A stretch of 55,138 nucleotides of DNA from Pseudonocardia sp. 73-21 (GTDB lineage: Bacteria > Actinomycetota > Actinomycetes > Mycobacteriales > Pseudonocardiaceae): assembly GCF_001899645.1 (NCBI RefSeq), contig NZ_MKVV01000095.1, positions 1 to 55,138 of the forward strand, read 5' to 3'. Made by a program: the position numbers and the translations under genes. Of the stretch, positions 14,989 through 23,060 are shown piece after piece; the first letter of the stretch is position 1, and every line of letters begins with the position of its first letter. The notes beneath the pieces are model-generated. The model had not been told where the DNA came from. It did no database searches and worked only from the letters and a program-made list of their open reading frames with translations.

Positions 14989-15888
14989 AGAGCCGATCTC
15001 CTGGAGCGTGTGAACGGGCTGCGCACCGGCCGTACGCCGTTCGTGCTGGCCACGGTGGTGCGGGCCGAGCGCCCGACGAGCGCCAAACCGGGCGACTGCG
15101 CGCTGGTGCTGGCCGACGGCACGATCGACGGCTTCGTCGGCGGCGTCTGCGCGGAGTCCACCGTGCGGCTGGAGAGCCTTCGGCTGCTGCGGTCCGGGGA
15201 GTCCGGGCTGCTGCGGATCACGCCGGCCGCCGACGACGGGCCCGCGCAGGAGGGCGTGCGCACCGTCGGCAACCCGTGCCTGTCCGGCGGCACCCTGGAG
15301 ATCTTCCTGGAGGCGATGATCCCGCCGGTGCTGGTCTCGGTGTACGGCGAGGCGCCGGTGGCGCGGGCGCTGGTGAGGGTCGGGAACGCGCTGGACTGGG
15401 ACGTGCGCTCCGGCGTCGACCCGGCCGCGCCGATCGCGGCCGACACGTCCGCCGTCGTCGTGGCGTCGCACGGCCGCGACGAGGCCACCGTCCTGCGGGC
15501 GGCGCTCGCCGCGGGCGTCGGCTACGTGGCGCTGGTGGCCAGCCGTCGCCGCTCGGCGGGGGTGCTCGAGGAGCTCACGGCGCTGGGGGTCGGCCCGGAC
15601 GAACGGGCACGGATCCACGCGCCCGCCGGGCTCGACATCGGTGCCCGGACGGCCGCGGAGATCGCGCTGTCGGTGTTCGCCGACATCGTGGCGCACCGGC
15701 CGCGGGTGGACCTGCCCTCCGAGCCGGAGGGGACGATCGTGCACGCCGCCACCGACCCCGTCTGCGGGATGGACGTCGCGGTCACGCCGTCCAGCATCTC
15801 GGCCCGGCACGCCGAGGAGGTGGTCTACTTCTGCGGCACCGGCTGCCGGCAGGCCTTCCTCGACGACCCGGCGCGGTTCGCCCGCTGA
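14983..15888 (+). CDS. XdhC/CoxF-type Mo-cofactor maturation protein fused to a YHS domain
   Basis: This protein of about 301 residues has an XdhC/CoxI N-terminal part (FVLATVVRAERPTSAKPGD, GFVGGVCAESTVRLESLR, NPCLSGGTLEIFLEAM), a Rossmann-like middle (SHGRDEATVLRAAL, then LVASRRRSAGVLEEL) and, at residues about 258-301, a YHS domain: DPVCGMDVAV, then VYFCGTGCRQAFLDDPARF. XdhC proteins hold the Mo cofactor and help sulfurate it for enzymes of this class; YHS domains often bind metals such as copper. A metal-binding tail on a CODH maturase is therefore suggestive, given the Mo-Cu site. Starts at ATG 14983 or GTG 14980. Last gene of the operon. Confidence 0.85.
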   Translation: MGRADLLERVNGLRTGRTPFVLATVVRAERPTSAKPGDCALVLADGTIDGFVGGVCAESTVRLESLRLLRSGESGLLRITPAADDGPAQEGVRTVGNPCLSGGTLEIFLEAMIPPVLVSVYGEAPVARALVRVGNALDWDVRSGVDPAAPIAADTSAVVVASHGRDEATVLRAALAAGVGYVALVASRRRSAGVLEELTALGVGPDERARIHAPAGLDIGARTAAEIALSVFADIVAHRPRVDLPSEPEGTIVHAATDPVCGMDVAVTPSSISARHAEEVVYFCGTGCRQAFLDDPARFAR

Positions 15889-15892
15889 CCGC

Positions 15893-15966
15893 CGACCTCG
15901 CAGCCCGTATGTCGTCCTCGCAGCCCGCCGGCGCGCTGCGACGTGCTCGACGGGCTGCGACGTCGG
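15893..15966. repeat. Dispersed ~73-nt repeat, copy 1
   Basis: Lies five bases after the xdhC-like stop. It contains CTCGCAGCCCG twice and ends with CGGGCTGCGACG; TCGCAGCCCGT (15898-15908) pairs perfectly with ACGGGCTGCGA (15950-15960), enclosing a second smaller hairpin. A close relative is at 36234-36305, also directly after a stop codon. Between convergent genes it may work as a terminator. Confidence 0.75.
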
Positions 15967-15974
15967 GGCCGGCC

Positions 15975-16418
15975 CTACTGGCGGGTGCCGAACATCCCCG
16001 TGAACGTGCTGCGGAAGACCTGCTCGTCGCCGCGGTGCAGGGCGGCCCGCAGCCGCACGAGCCCCAGGCCCGGACGGCTCTTCGACAGCCGTGCCTCCAG
16101 GATCTCCATCGTGGCGCGCAGCTCGTCGCCCGCGAACACCGGCGCGGGCCAGGCGATGTCCTCCCCGCCGGGGGAGCCGAGCGAGGTGGCCTTGTTCAGC
16201 ACCTCGTCGACGTAGAGGCGCATCCAGATGCCGGCGGTGAACCAGCCCGACGCGGCGAGGCCCTTGAACAGCGACTCGGCCGCGGCGGCCTCGTCGAGGT
16301 GGAAGGGCTGGGGATCGAAGCGGCGGGCGAACGCCACCATCTCGTCGCGGTCGACCACGGTGGTGCCGAGGTCGAACACGCGGCCGGGGGTGAGGTCCTC
16401 GAAGGCGAGCTCGGGCAT
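15975..16418 (-). CDS. MaoC-like (hot-dog fold) dehydratase
   Basis: This 147-residue hot-dog-fold protein of the MaoC/R-hydratase group starts MPELAFEDLTPGRVFDLGTT. It has DEMVAFARRFDPQPFHLDEA, which contains the Asp and His expected for hydration of enoyl-CoA, then SGWFTAGIWMRLYVD, and ends with FTGMFGTRQ. The ATG at 16418 was preferred to upstream starts because the residues before it are unlike the family. It is transcribed leftward with the GlcG-like and hisN genes (26-nt gap). The substrate is probably an acyl-CoA but cannot be read from the sequence. Confidence 0.88.
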   Translation of the reverse strand: MPELAFEDLTPGRVFDLGTTVVDRDEMVAFARRFDPQPFHLDEAAAAESLFKGLAASGWFTAGIWMRLYVDEVLNKATSLGSPGGEDIAWPAPVFAGDELRATMEILEARLSKSRPGLGLVRLRAALHRGDEQVFRSTFTGMFGTRQ

Positions 16419-16443
16419 GCCGGTGATCGTCGCACGGACCCGC

Positions 16444-16866
16444 TCAGCCGAGTGCGGCCAATCCGGCCTGTGCCACGTCCATGTCCTGGCTCCAGTGCCC
16501 GCCGCTGACGCCGATCGCGCCGACGCGCTCGCCGTCGACGACGATAGGGTAGCCGCCACCGAAGATCACCAACCGGGGGATGCCGGTCGGGGCACCCGCG
16601 GCCAGCGGCGCGTCCCCGGAGATGAAGTCGTGCCACTCGTGGGTGGGCATGCCGAACCCGTTGGCGGTGTAGGCCTTGTCCTGCGCCACCTGCGACGAGG
16701 GCAGCGGCGCCCCGTCCATCCGGGAGAACGCCTTGAGGTTGCCGCCGACGTCGAGGACCGCGATGCACATCGGCACCCCGATCCCGACGGCCCTGGCCTC
16801 GGCCGCCGCGATCATGCGGTGGGCGGCGTCGGTGCTGATGCTGGTGGCGGCCACGGTGTCGCTCAT
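16444..16866 (-). CDS. GlcG/HbpS-like DUF336 protein
   Basis: This 140-residue protein of the GlcG/HbpS family (DUF336) shows MIAAAEARAVGIGVPMCIAV, LDVGGNLKAFSRMDGA, KAYTANGFGMPTHEW and GAIGVSGGHWSQDMDVAQAG. Members bind haem or small ligands (HbpS in Streptomyces) or accompany glycolate genes; the exact role here is open. It starts at ATG 16866, 14 nt after the hisN stop, and likely shares its transcript with hisN and the MaoC gene. No signal peptide is seen, so it is probably cytoplasmic. Confidence 0.88.
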   Translation of the reverse strand: MSDTVAATSISTDAAHRMIAAAEARAVGIGVPMCIAVLDVGGNLKAFSRMDGAPLPSSQVAQDKAYTANGFGMPTHEWHDFISGDAPLAAGAPTGIPRLVIFGGGYPIVVDGERVGAIGVSGGHWSQDMDVAQAGLAALG

Positions 16867-16880
16867 CGGGTGATCCTGCA

Positions 16881-17660
16881 TCAACGGCCGACGAATCCCA
16901 ACGCCTCCACGTGCAGCACCCCGTTGGACGAGACGCCGTCCCCGCCCGCGAACGTGTCGGCGCCGGTCAGGTCCGTCAGCCGCCCGCCCGCCTCGGTGAG
17001 GATCGGGACGAGCGCGGCGAGGTCCCACGGGTTCGCCGCCGCGTCCACCGCGATGTCGACGACGCCCTCGGCCACGAGGCAGTGCTGCCAGAAGTCGCCG
17101 AACGCGCGGGTCTCCCACACGGCGTCGACGAGGGCGAGGTAGCGGTCGAGGCGGCCCTGCTCCGCGAACGTGCGCAGGTCGGTGGTGGACAGGTACGCGT
17201 CACCGATCCCGCCGACCCCCGAGACCGCGATCGCCCGCGGCTCTCCGCCCGGCACGTCGGTGGTCCAGGCGCCCAGCCCTCGGGCGGCCCACCAGCGCCG
17301 GCCCAACGCGGGTGCGCTGGCGACGCCGACCACCGGCACCCCGCCGTCGGTGAGCGCGATCAGCGACGCCCACGCGGGCATGCCGCGCGAGAAGTTCTTG
17401 GTGCCGTCGATCGGGTCGAGCACCCAGCTGCGGCCGACGGTGGGCACCTCGCCGCCGCCCTCCTCGCCGAGCACGTCGTCGTCGGGGCGCTCGGCGGCGA
17501 TCAGCGCGCGCAGGGCCTCCTCGGTGGCGAGGTCGGCGTCCGTGACGGGGGTGCGGTCGGGCTTGCGGGTGACACGCAGGTCCGCGGCCCGGAAGCGCGG
17601 GAGCGCGATCGCGTCGGCCGTGTCGGCCAGTCGCAGGGCGAGGTCGAGATCGGCGTTCAT
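16881..17660 (-). CDS. hisN: Histidinol-phosphatase / inositol monophosphatase family
   Basis: This 259-residue Mg-dependent phosphatase of the inositol monophosphatase fold has the metal-binding motifs VLGEEGGGE, WVLDPIDGTKNFSRGMP and DAAANPWDLAALVPI. Actinobacterial proteins of this length and form are usually HisN, the last phosphatase step before histidinol in histidine synthesis; the likeness of DPIDGTKNF and NPWD supports this. An inositol- or fructose-bisphosphate phosphatase role cannot be excluded. Start ATG 17660. It diverges from the response-regulator gene with 64 bp between them. Confidence 0.85.
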   Translation of the reverse strand: MNADLDLALRLADTADAIALPRFRAADLRVTRKPDRTPVTDADLATEEALRALIAAERPDDDVLGEEGGGEVPTVGRSWVLDPIDGTKNFSRGMPAWASLIALTDGGVPVVGVASAPALGRRWWAARGLGAWTTDVPGGEPRAIAVSGVGGIGDAYLSTTDLRTFAEQGRLDRYLALVDAVWETRAFGDFWQHCLVAEGVVDIAVDAAANPWDLAALVPILTEAGGRLTDLTGADTFAGGDGVSSNGVLHVEALGFVGR

Positions 17661-17724
17661 GTCCACGGTCTGTGAGCCTGCCAGGCGCCACCCTCTGATC
17701 GTCCGACGGGCATAAGGTGAGTCC

Positions 17725-18384
17725 GTGACCACCACAGTCCTGCTGGCGGAGGACGACAGCGCGATCGCCGAGCCCCTGTCGCGTGCCCTGCAGCGCGAGG
17801 GCTACGAGGTGGACGTCGCCTCCGACGGGCTCGCCGCGCTCGAGCGCGTCCGCCTCGGGCACATCGACCTGCTCGTGCTCGATCTCGGCCTGCCGGGCAT
17901 GGACGGCCTCGAGGTCTGCCGCCGTGTTCGGCTCGACTTCCCCGACCTGCCGGTGCTCATGCTCACCGCCCGCACCGACGAGGTCGACTTCGTCGTCGGC
18001 CTGGACGCCGGGGCCGACGACTACGTCGGCAAACCCTTCCGGCTCGCCGAGCTGCTGGCGCGGGTCCGGGCCCTGCTGCGCCGGCTCACCCCGGAGGCGG
18101 TGGAGGTCGGCGGCGTCCGGATGGAGCTCTCGGGCCGGCGCGTGCTCGTCGACGGCGCCGAGGTGGGCCTGGCCAACAAGGAGTTCGAGCTGCTGCGGGT
18201 GCTGCTGCTGCGCGCCGGGCAGGTCGTCACCCGGGAGGAGATCCTGCGCGAGGTCTGGAACGACCCCGAGATGAAGACGTCCAAGACGCTCGACATGCAC
18301 ATGTCGTGGCTGCGCCGCAAGATCGGTGGCGAGCAGCGCATCGCGACGGTGCGCGGTGTCGGGTTCCGGTTCAACCATGACTAG
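17725..18384 (+). CDS. OmpR-family response regulator
   Basis: This 219-residue response regulator has a receiver domain (residues 1-120) with the acidic pair in LLAEDDSAIAE, the phospho-acceptor Asp53 in LLVLDLGLPGMDG, Thr in MLTARTDE and Lys in YVGKPF. A winged-helix OmpR/PhoB DNA-binding domain follows (LANKEFELLRVLLL, then MHMSWLRRKIGGE and VRGVGFRFN). It starts at GTG 17725. The kinase gene begins six bases after its stop, so the two form a classic system. The signal is unknown. Confidence 0.93.
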   Translation: MTTTVLLAEDDSAIAEPLSRALQREGYEVDVASDGLAALERVRLGHIDLLVLDLGLPGMDGLEVCRRVRLDFPDLPVLMLTARTDEVDFVVGLDAGADDYVGKPFRLAELLARVRALLRRLTPEAVEVGGVRMELSGRRVLVDGAEVGLANKEFELLRVLLLRAGQVVTREEILREVWNDPEMKTSKTLDMHMSWLRRKIGGEQRIATVRGVGFRFNHD

Positions 18385-18390
18385 TCGGTA

Positions 18391-19662
18391 ATGCGCCGCC
18401 GCATCCTCCAGTCCACGCTGCTGGTCGTCACCATCACCGCGCTGGTGCTCGGCGGGCCGCTGGCGATCACCACCTGGCAGCTGGTCAAGGACCTCACCAC
18501 CGCCGAGCTGACGGGCCGCCTCGAGGTGGTGGCCACGCGGCTGGGCAGCCCCGACGCGTCCATCGACGTGCCCGGTGTCGAGCTCGCGGTGCCGCCGGGG
18601 GGCCGGCTGCTGCTGCTGCGCGACGGGCAGCCCACCCAGGCGGTCGGCAGCACCTCCGTCGGTGAGGACCCGGTCTTCGCGTTCCTGCCGTTCGGCCCCG
18701 GAGGCGTCCTGCGGCTGGAGGAGCCGCGCTCGATCATGCGCACCCAGCAGCTGCAGGTGACGTTCATCGTGCTGCTGCTGGTGGTGCTGTCGGTGAGCAC
18801 CGGTGCCGTGGTGGCCACGGTCACGGCACGGCGCCTGGCCGAACCGCTCTCCGACGTGGCCGACCGCGCCGCCCGGCTGGGCGCCGGCGACTTCCGGTCC
18901 GCCCCGGGGCGCCACGGCATCCCGGAGCTCGACCGCGTCTCCGACGTGCTCGACACCTCCGCCGCGGCGCTCGCCGACCTGGTGCAGCGCGAGCGGGAGC
19001 TCGTCGGCGACGTCTCCCACCAGCTGCGCAGCCGCCTCACCGCGCTGCAGTTGCGGCTCGACGAGCTGGCCACCCACCCCGACCCGAGCGCCCGGCGCGA
19101 GGCGATGGCCGCCCTGGAGCAGACCGAGAAGCTCACCGCCGTGCTCGACGAGCTGCTCGACGCGGCCCGGGCCGCCCGCGCGGCCGGGGCCGAGGTGGCG
19201 GACCTGCGCGAGGGGCTCACCGCCGTGGCCGAGGAGTGGCGGCCGGCGTTGAAGGCGGAGGGGCGCTCGCTCAAGCTCCGGGTCCCCGACGGGTTGCTCG
19301 CCCGCGTCACGCCCACCCGGATCCGTGAGGCCGTCGGCGCGCTCGTGGACAACGCGATCCAGCACGGCGGTGGCACCGTCACCCTCAGTGCCCGCTCCAC
19401 CGAGACCAGCATCCTGGTGGAGGTGGCCGACTCCGGCGCCGGCGTGCCCGAGGAGCTGGTGCCGCACGTCTTCGACCGCGGCGTGTCGGTCGGCTCGTCC
19501 ACGGGCCTGGGCCTGGCGCTGGCCCGGGCGCTGGTGGAGGCCGACGGCGGGCGCCTGGAGCTCTCCCGGGCCCGCCCGGCGATGTTCACGATCTTCCTGC
19601 CGGCCGCCCGCGCCGACGACGTCGTGTCGGCGCCCCGACCGGCGCGCACCAGCCCCCGCTGA
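18391..19662 (+). CDS. Sensor histidine kinase
   Basis: This 423-residue membrane kinase has a first TM segment near residues 8-28 and a short extracytoplasmic loop of about 95 residues. A second TM (VTFIVLLLVVLSVSTGAVVA), a HAMP linker (ARRLAEPLSDVADRAARLGA), the phospho-acceptor region ELVGDVSHQLRSRLTAL with His210, and the ATP-binding core follow: VDNAIQHGGG (N box), DSGAGVPEELV and STGLGLALARALVE. The dimerisation helix and kinase boxes are complete. It pairs with the preceding regulator. The tail is proline-rich. It converges on gtrA with a 15-bp gap. Confidence 0.92.
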   Translation: MRRRILQSTLLVVTITALVLGGPLAITTWQLVKDLTTAELTGRLEVVATRLGSPDASIDVPGVELAVPPGGRLLLLRDGQPTQAVGSTSVGEDPVFAFLPFGPGGVLRLEEPRSIMRTQQLQVTFIVLLLVVLSVSTGAVVATVTARRLAEPLSDVADRAARLGAGDFRSAPGRHGIPELDRVSDVLDTSAAALADLVQRERELVGDVSHQLRSRLTALQLRLDELATHPDPSARREAMAALEQTEKLTAVLDELLDAARAARAAGAEVADLREGLTAVAEEWRPALKAEGRSLKLRVPDGLLARVTPTRIREAVGALVDNAIQHGGGTVTLSARSTETSILVEVADSGAGVPEELVPHVFDRGVSVGSSTGLGLALARALVEADGGRLELSRARPAMFTIFLPAARADDVVSAPRPARTSPR

Positions 19663-19677
19663 ACCGCGGGACCTGTC

Positions 19678-20193
19678 TCAGTCCTGGGCGGTGGGCACCT
19701 GGCGGCGGACGTCCTGGTCGGGGAAGACATACCTGCGGAAGGCCCACCAGCGGAACGCCATGCCCACCAGCGTGCCGATGATCTGGCCGCTGACGAAGTC
19801 GGCCACCTCCTGGCCGAATGGGCTGACGTTGGGGATCTGCAGGTCCAGCAGGTAGCGGGAGACGGCCAGCGGGGCCGTGTACACGGCCACGCCGATGCCG
19901 CTGATGACGAAGAACAGCATCGCCTCGTGGTGCGTCTCCCGGCCGCCGCGGGTGCGGAAGGACCACTCGCGGTTGAGGACGTAGGACACGATCGTGGCCA
20001 CCAGCACTGCGATGATCTTGGCGGTCAGCGGCTTGGAGGAGAGCACCGTGGACTTCAGGACCAGGAACACCGTGGTGTCGATGACCCAGGTGGTGCCGCC
20101 GACCATTCCGAACTTGAGCAGCTCGCGGTGCTTGATCGCCAGCGCCCGGTAGGGCTCGGGGATCGCGGCGAGCGCGGATTCGACCATCGACAC
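19678..20193 (-). CDS. GtrA-family membrane protein
   Basis: This protein of about 171 residues has four hydrophobic segments typical of GtrA: LLKFGMVGGTTWVIDTTVFL, IIAVLVATIVSYVLN, AMLFFVISGIGVAVYTAPL and IGTLVGMAFRWWAFRRYVF. The family motif NREWSF follows the second segment. GtrA proteins move lipid-linked sugars across the membrane or assist cell-wall polysaccharide assembly. In mycobacteria a GtrA-like gene sits next to purK (Rv3277), as here. It can start at GTG 20193 or ATG 20187. It diverges from purK. Confidence 0.9.
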   Translation of the reverse strand: MSMVESALAAIPEPYRALAIKHRELLKFGMVGGTTWVIDTTVFLVLKSTVLSSKPLTAKIIAVLVATIVSYVLNREWSFRTRGGRETHHEAMLFFVISGIGVAVYTAPLAVSRYLLDLQIPNVSPFGQEVADFVSGQIIGTLVGMAFRWWAFRRYVFPDQDVRRQVPTAQD

Positions 20194-20277
20194 CTGTTCG
20201 ATCGTGCCAGAGGCGGCGGGCTCGTGCCCTCACCGGGGCGCCATGTCTCCCTTACCCCGAGGGTAGGTTCCAGGTCC

Positions 20278-21519
20278 GTGGAGAACTCCCTTCCGGTCGT
20301 CGGCATGATCGGTGCCGGACAACTGGCCCGTATGACCCACCAGGCCGCCATCGCGCTGGGGCAGTCGCTGCGCGTGCTGGCCGTGGATCCCGGCGACCCC
20401 GCCGCCGTCGTGTGCTCCGACGTCCGGCCGGGCGGGGCCGACGACCTCGCGGCGCTGCGGGCGTTCTCCCGTGGCTGCTCGGCCGTCACGTTCGACCACG
20501 AGCAGGTGCCCCAGGAGAACCTGCGCGCGCTCGTCGCCGACGGCGTCACCGTCCGGCCCGGTCCGGACGCGCTGCTGCACGCCCAGGACAAGCTCGTCAT
20601 GCGTCGCCGGCTCGACGCACTGGGGGCGGCGATCCCCCCGTTCGCCGAGATCCTGAGCCCCGACGACCTCACCGCGTTCGTCGCCGAGCACGGCCCGTCG
20701 GTCGTGAAGGCCGTGCGCGGCGGCTACGACGGGCGCGGCGTCTGGATGGACCCCACGCCCGCGGAGGTGGCCGAGCTGCTGGCCGCGGGCACCCCGCTCA
20801 TGGTGGAGCAGCGGGTGGCGATGCGGCGCGAGCTGGCCGCGCTCGTGGCGCGGTCGCCGTTCGGGCAGGCGGCGGCGTGGCCGGTGGTGGAGACCGTGCA
20901 GGCCGACGGCCAGTGCGTGCAGGTGCTCGTCCCCGCCCCGGGCCTCGACCCCGACGTCGCGTCGGCGGCGCAGGAGCTCGCGCTGCGGATCGCCTCCGAG
21001 CTGGACGTGACCGGGCTGCTGGCGGTGGAGTTCTTCGAGAGCGCCCCGCGGAGCGCAGGCGGAGCGGGCATCGGCGCTGCCGGCCGGCTCGTCGTCAACG
21101 AGCTGGCCATGCGGCCCCACAACTCCGGGCACTGGACGATCGAGGGCTCCCGCACGTCGCAGTTCGAGCAGCACCTGCGCGCCGTGCTCGACTACCCGCT
21201 CGGCGCCACCACCCCCACCGCGCCCGCCGTGGTCATGGCGAACGTCCTCGGCGCGGCCGAGCCCGTCGCGATGAGCACCGACGAGCGCCTGCACCACCTG
21301 TTCGCCCGCTTCCCCGACGTCAAGGTGCACCTCTACGGCAAGACCGAACGCCCGGCACGCAAGGTCGGCCACGTGACGGCGCTGGGCGGCGACATGGAGC
21401 AGGTGCGGGCGAAGGCGGCCCTGGCGGCGGAGTGGCTGAGCAGGGCGGTGTGGGCGGACGGCTGGGACGCCCACGCGGGCGCCCCGACCCTTCCGACGAG
21501 CGGCACCCTCGTCGGATAG
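20278..21519 (+). CDS. purK: 5-(carboxyamino)imidazole ribonucleotide synthase
   Basis: This 413-residue ATP-grasp enzyme makes N5-CAIR from AIR, ATP and bicarbonate in purine synthesis. It opens with VVGMIGAGQLARMTHQAA. The ATP-grasp core has HAQDKLVMRRRLDALG and VVKAVRGGYDGRGVWMDP, and the metal/phosphate region has LLAVEFFE and VNELAMRPHNSGHWT. A small Ala/Gly-rich insert (SAPRSAGGAGIGAAG) precedes VNELAMRPHNSG. GTG 20278 is the start that fits the family N-terminus. purE follows 53 bp later with a hairpin in the gap. Confidence 0.94.
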   Translation: MENSLPVVGMIGAGQLARMTHQAAIALGQSLRVLAVDPGDPAAVVCSDVRPGGADDLAALRAFSRGCSAVTFDHEQVPQENLRALVADGVTVRPGPDALLHAQDKLVMRRRLDALGAAIPPFAEILSPDDLTAFVAEHGPSVVKAVRGGYDGRGVWMDPTPAEVAELLAAGTPLMVEQRVAMRRELAALVARSPFGQAAAWPVVETVQADGQCVQVLVPAPGLDPDVASAAQELALRIASELDVTGLLAVEFFESAPRSAGGAGIGAAGRLVVNELAMRPHNSGHWTIEGSRTSQFEQHLRAVLDYPLGATTPTAPAVVMANVLGAAEPVAMSTDERLHHLFARFPDVKVHLYGKTERPARKVGHVTALGGDMEQVRAKAALAAEWLSRAVWADGWDAHAGAPTLPTSGTLVG

Positions 21520-21543
21520 GTTCCGACGGGAGTGCCGCTCGTC
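21495..21543. promoter_or_regulatory. Hairpin in the purK-purE gap
   Basis: GACGAGCGGCAC at 21495-21506 and GTGCCGCTCGTC at 21532-21543 form a 12-bp perfect stem with a 25-nt loop that contains the purK stop codon. The purE ribosome site (GGGAGAGG) comes soon after. It could lower read-through into purE or protect the purK message. Confidence 0.5.
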
Positions 21544-21572
21544 CGCGGTGCCGTTCGAGAGGGAGAGGTTCC

Positions 21573-22070
21573 GTGGCAACCGTCGGTGTGATCATGGGGT
21601 CGGACTCCGACTGGCCCGTCATGTCGGCGGCCGTCGACGCGCTCTCCGAGTTCTCCGTCTCCTCCGAGGTGGGCGTCTACTCGGCGCACCGCACGCCGCA
21701 GCGGATGCTCGACTACGCCACCAGCGCCGTGGAGCGGGGGCTGCGGGTGATCATCGCCGGGGCGGGCGGGGCCGCCCACCTGCCGGGGATGGTCGCCGCG
21801 GCCACGCCGCTGCCGGTGATCGGGGTACCGGTGCCGCTGGCGCGGCTCGACGGGCTCGACTCCCTGCTGTCGATCGTGCAGATGCCCGCGGGCGTCCCGG
21901 TGGCGACCGTCGCGGTGGGGGGCGCCCGCAACGCCGGGCTCCTCGCGGTCCGGATCCTCGCCGCCGGTGATCCGGACCTGCTCGCGCGGATGACGGAGTT
22001 CCAGGCGGAGCTCGAACGGTCGGTGCTCGCGAAGGACGCCGCGCTCAGGGCCACCGTTCCGGACCAGTGA
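21573..22070 (+). CDS. purE: N5-carboxyaminoimidazole ribonucleotide mutase
   Basis: This 165-residue class I PurE converts N5-CAIR to CAIR, the step after PurK. Signature pieces are GVIMGSDSDWPVM, VYSAHRTPQRMLDYA, GAGGAAHLPGMVAA and SIVQMPAGVPVATVAVGGARN. GTG 21573 has GGGAGAGG seven bases upstream and gives the normal N-terminus. The length is standard. Together with purK it forms the usual actinobacterial pair, in the same order as in mycobacteria. Confidence 0.94.
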   Translation: MATVGVIMGSDSDWPVMSAAVDALSEFSVSSEVGVYSAHRTPQRMLDYATSAVERGLRVIIAGAGGAAHLPGMVAAATPLPVIGVPVPLARLDGLDSLLSIVQMPAGVPVATVAVGGARNAGLLAVRILAAGDPDLLARMTEFQAELERSVLAKDAALRATVPDQ

Positions 22071-22108
22071 CCACCCGGCCGTAACCCGGATGGCCTACAA
22101 CCGATCGT

Positions 22109-23032
22109 GTGTCACGTCCCGAACAACGGGGTATGCGCACTTTCCCGCCGCTCGCGGTGGACGACGCCGACGTCGGTGTGCTGCGCAGCTGGATCCACGC
22201 CGACGCGCCCCAGACGGCCCGTCGGGCCCACATCGTCCTGCTCTCCGGCGCGGGTCTCGGCCCGAGTGCGGTGGCCGACGAGGTCGGGTGCTCGAAGCAG
22301 ACGGTCATCACCTGGCGTGAGCGGTACCGGTCCCTCGGCCTCGCCGGCCTGCGTGACGCCCCGCGGTCGGGCCGCCCGGCCACCGTCGACCCGCTGGCCG
22401 TCGTCGCCCGCACCCTGGACCCGCCGGTGCCCGGTGTCGCCCGCTGGTCGACCCGCACGCTGGCCGCGGAGCTCGGCATCAGCAACGTCGCGGTCGCGAA
22501 CATCTGGCGCGCCTGGGGAATCAGCCCGGCCCCGGGCGGGCGGGTGCAGCTGGCCACCGAGCCGGCCGTCGAACGCGCCGTCACCATGGTGCGGGGCCTG
22601 TACCTCGGCGGCCGGACGCGCGTCCTCGCCGTGCAGCTCGACGACCGCACGCCCGTGCCGTCGAGCAGGCGGGTCGGGGCCTCGGGGCACCTGACGGGGA
22701 TCGACGTGCGACCGCACGCCGACGAGGTGCCCGCCTTCCTGGGCCGGCTCGACCCCCGTCCGCCGCTCGCGCTGCTGGTGGACGGGGTGCCGGACGAGGT
22801 GGGTCGCTGGGCCGCCGGCCGGCGCGGCGTGACGGTGCACGCCGTCCCGGCCGTCGTCACGTGGTCGCGGATCGCACGTTCGGCCTGCCTCGCCGCCGCC
22901 GGGAACCCGTGCGGCGAGGCGTCCGTGGCCGCGGTGCGGACCGCGCTGGACGGCCACCGCGGGGACGGCCCGTTCGCGTGGGCGGGGGCCCGCCCGGAGG
23001 CCGCGGAAATTCACGTGGCGGGGTGTGCGTGA
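22109..23032 (+). CDS. Protein derived from an IS630-type transposase (likely domesticated or decayed)
   Basis: This 307-residue protein has a helix-turn-helix N-terminus like IS630 transposases: ARRAHIVLLSGAGLGPSAVA, then SKQTVITWRERYRSLGLAGL with the IS630-style RSGRP. The C-terminal half follows the outline of the DDE domain (VLAVQLDDRTP; LALLVDGVPDEVGRWAAGR; VHAVPAVVTWSRIARSACLA). The Asp of strand 1 and a second Asp (LLVDG) remain. The usual DN at the second Asp, PTSASWLNQVE and the catalytic Glu have been lost. There are no frame breaks and codon use is normal, which fits an exapted DNA-binding protein more than a fresh pseudogene. GTG 22109 or ATG 22133 may be the start. Confidence 0.65.
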   Translation: MSRPEQRGMRTFPPLAVDDADVGVLRSWIHADAPQTARRAHIVLLSGAGLGPSAVADEVGCSKQTVITWRERYRSLGLAGLRDAPRSGRPATVDPLAVVARTLDPPVPGVARWSTRTLAAELGISNVAVANIWRAWGISPAPGGRVQLATEPAVERAVTMVRGLYLGGRTRVLAVQLDDRTPVPSSRRVGASGHLTGIDVRPHADEVPAFLGRLDPRPPLALLVDGVPDEVGRWAAGRRGVTVHAVPAVVTWSRIARSACLAAAGNPCGEASVAAVRTALDGHRGDGPFAWAGARPEAAEIHVAGCA

Positions 23033-23060
23033 TCGGTCGTAGGGTGGCCGTACACGTGAG

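Noticed and set aside
12337..15810. Very long open antisense frame opposite coxL copy 2 and its neighbour
   Set aside because: It is a GC-bias shadow of the real genes: its translation is low-complexity (Arg/His/Gly/Val-rich) and has no family motifs, while the plus strand encodes complete Mo-hydroxylase sequence.
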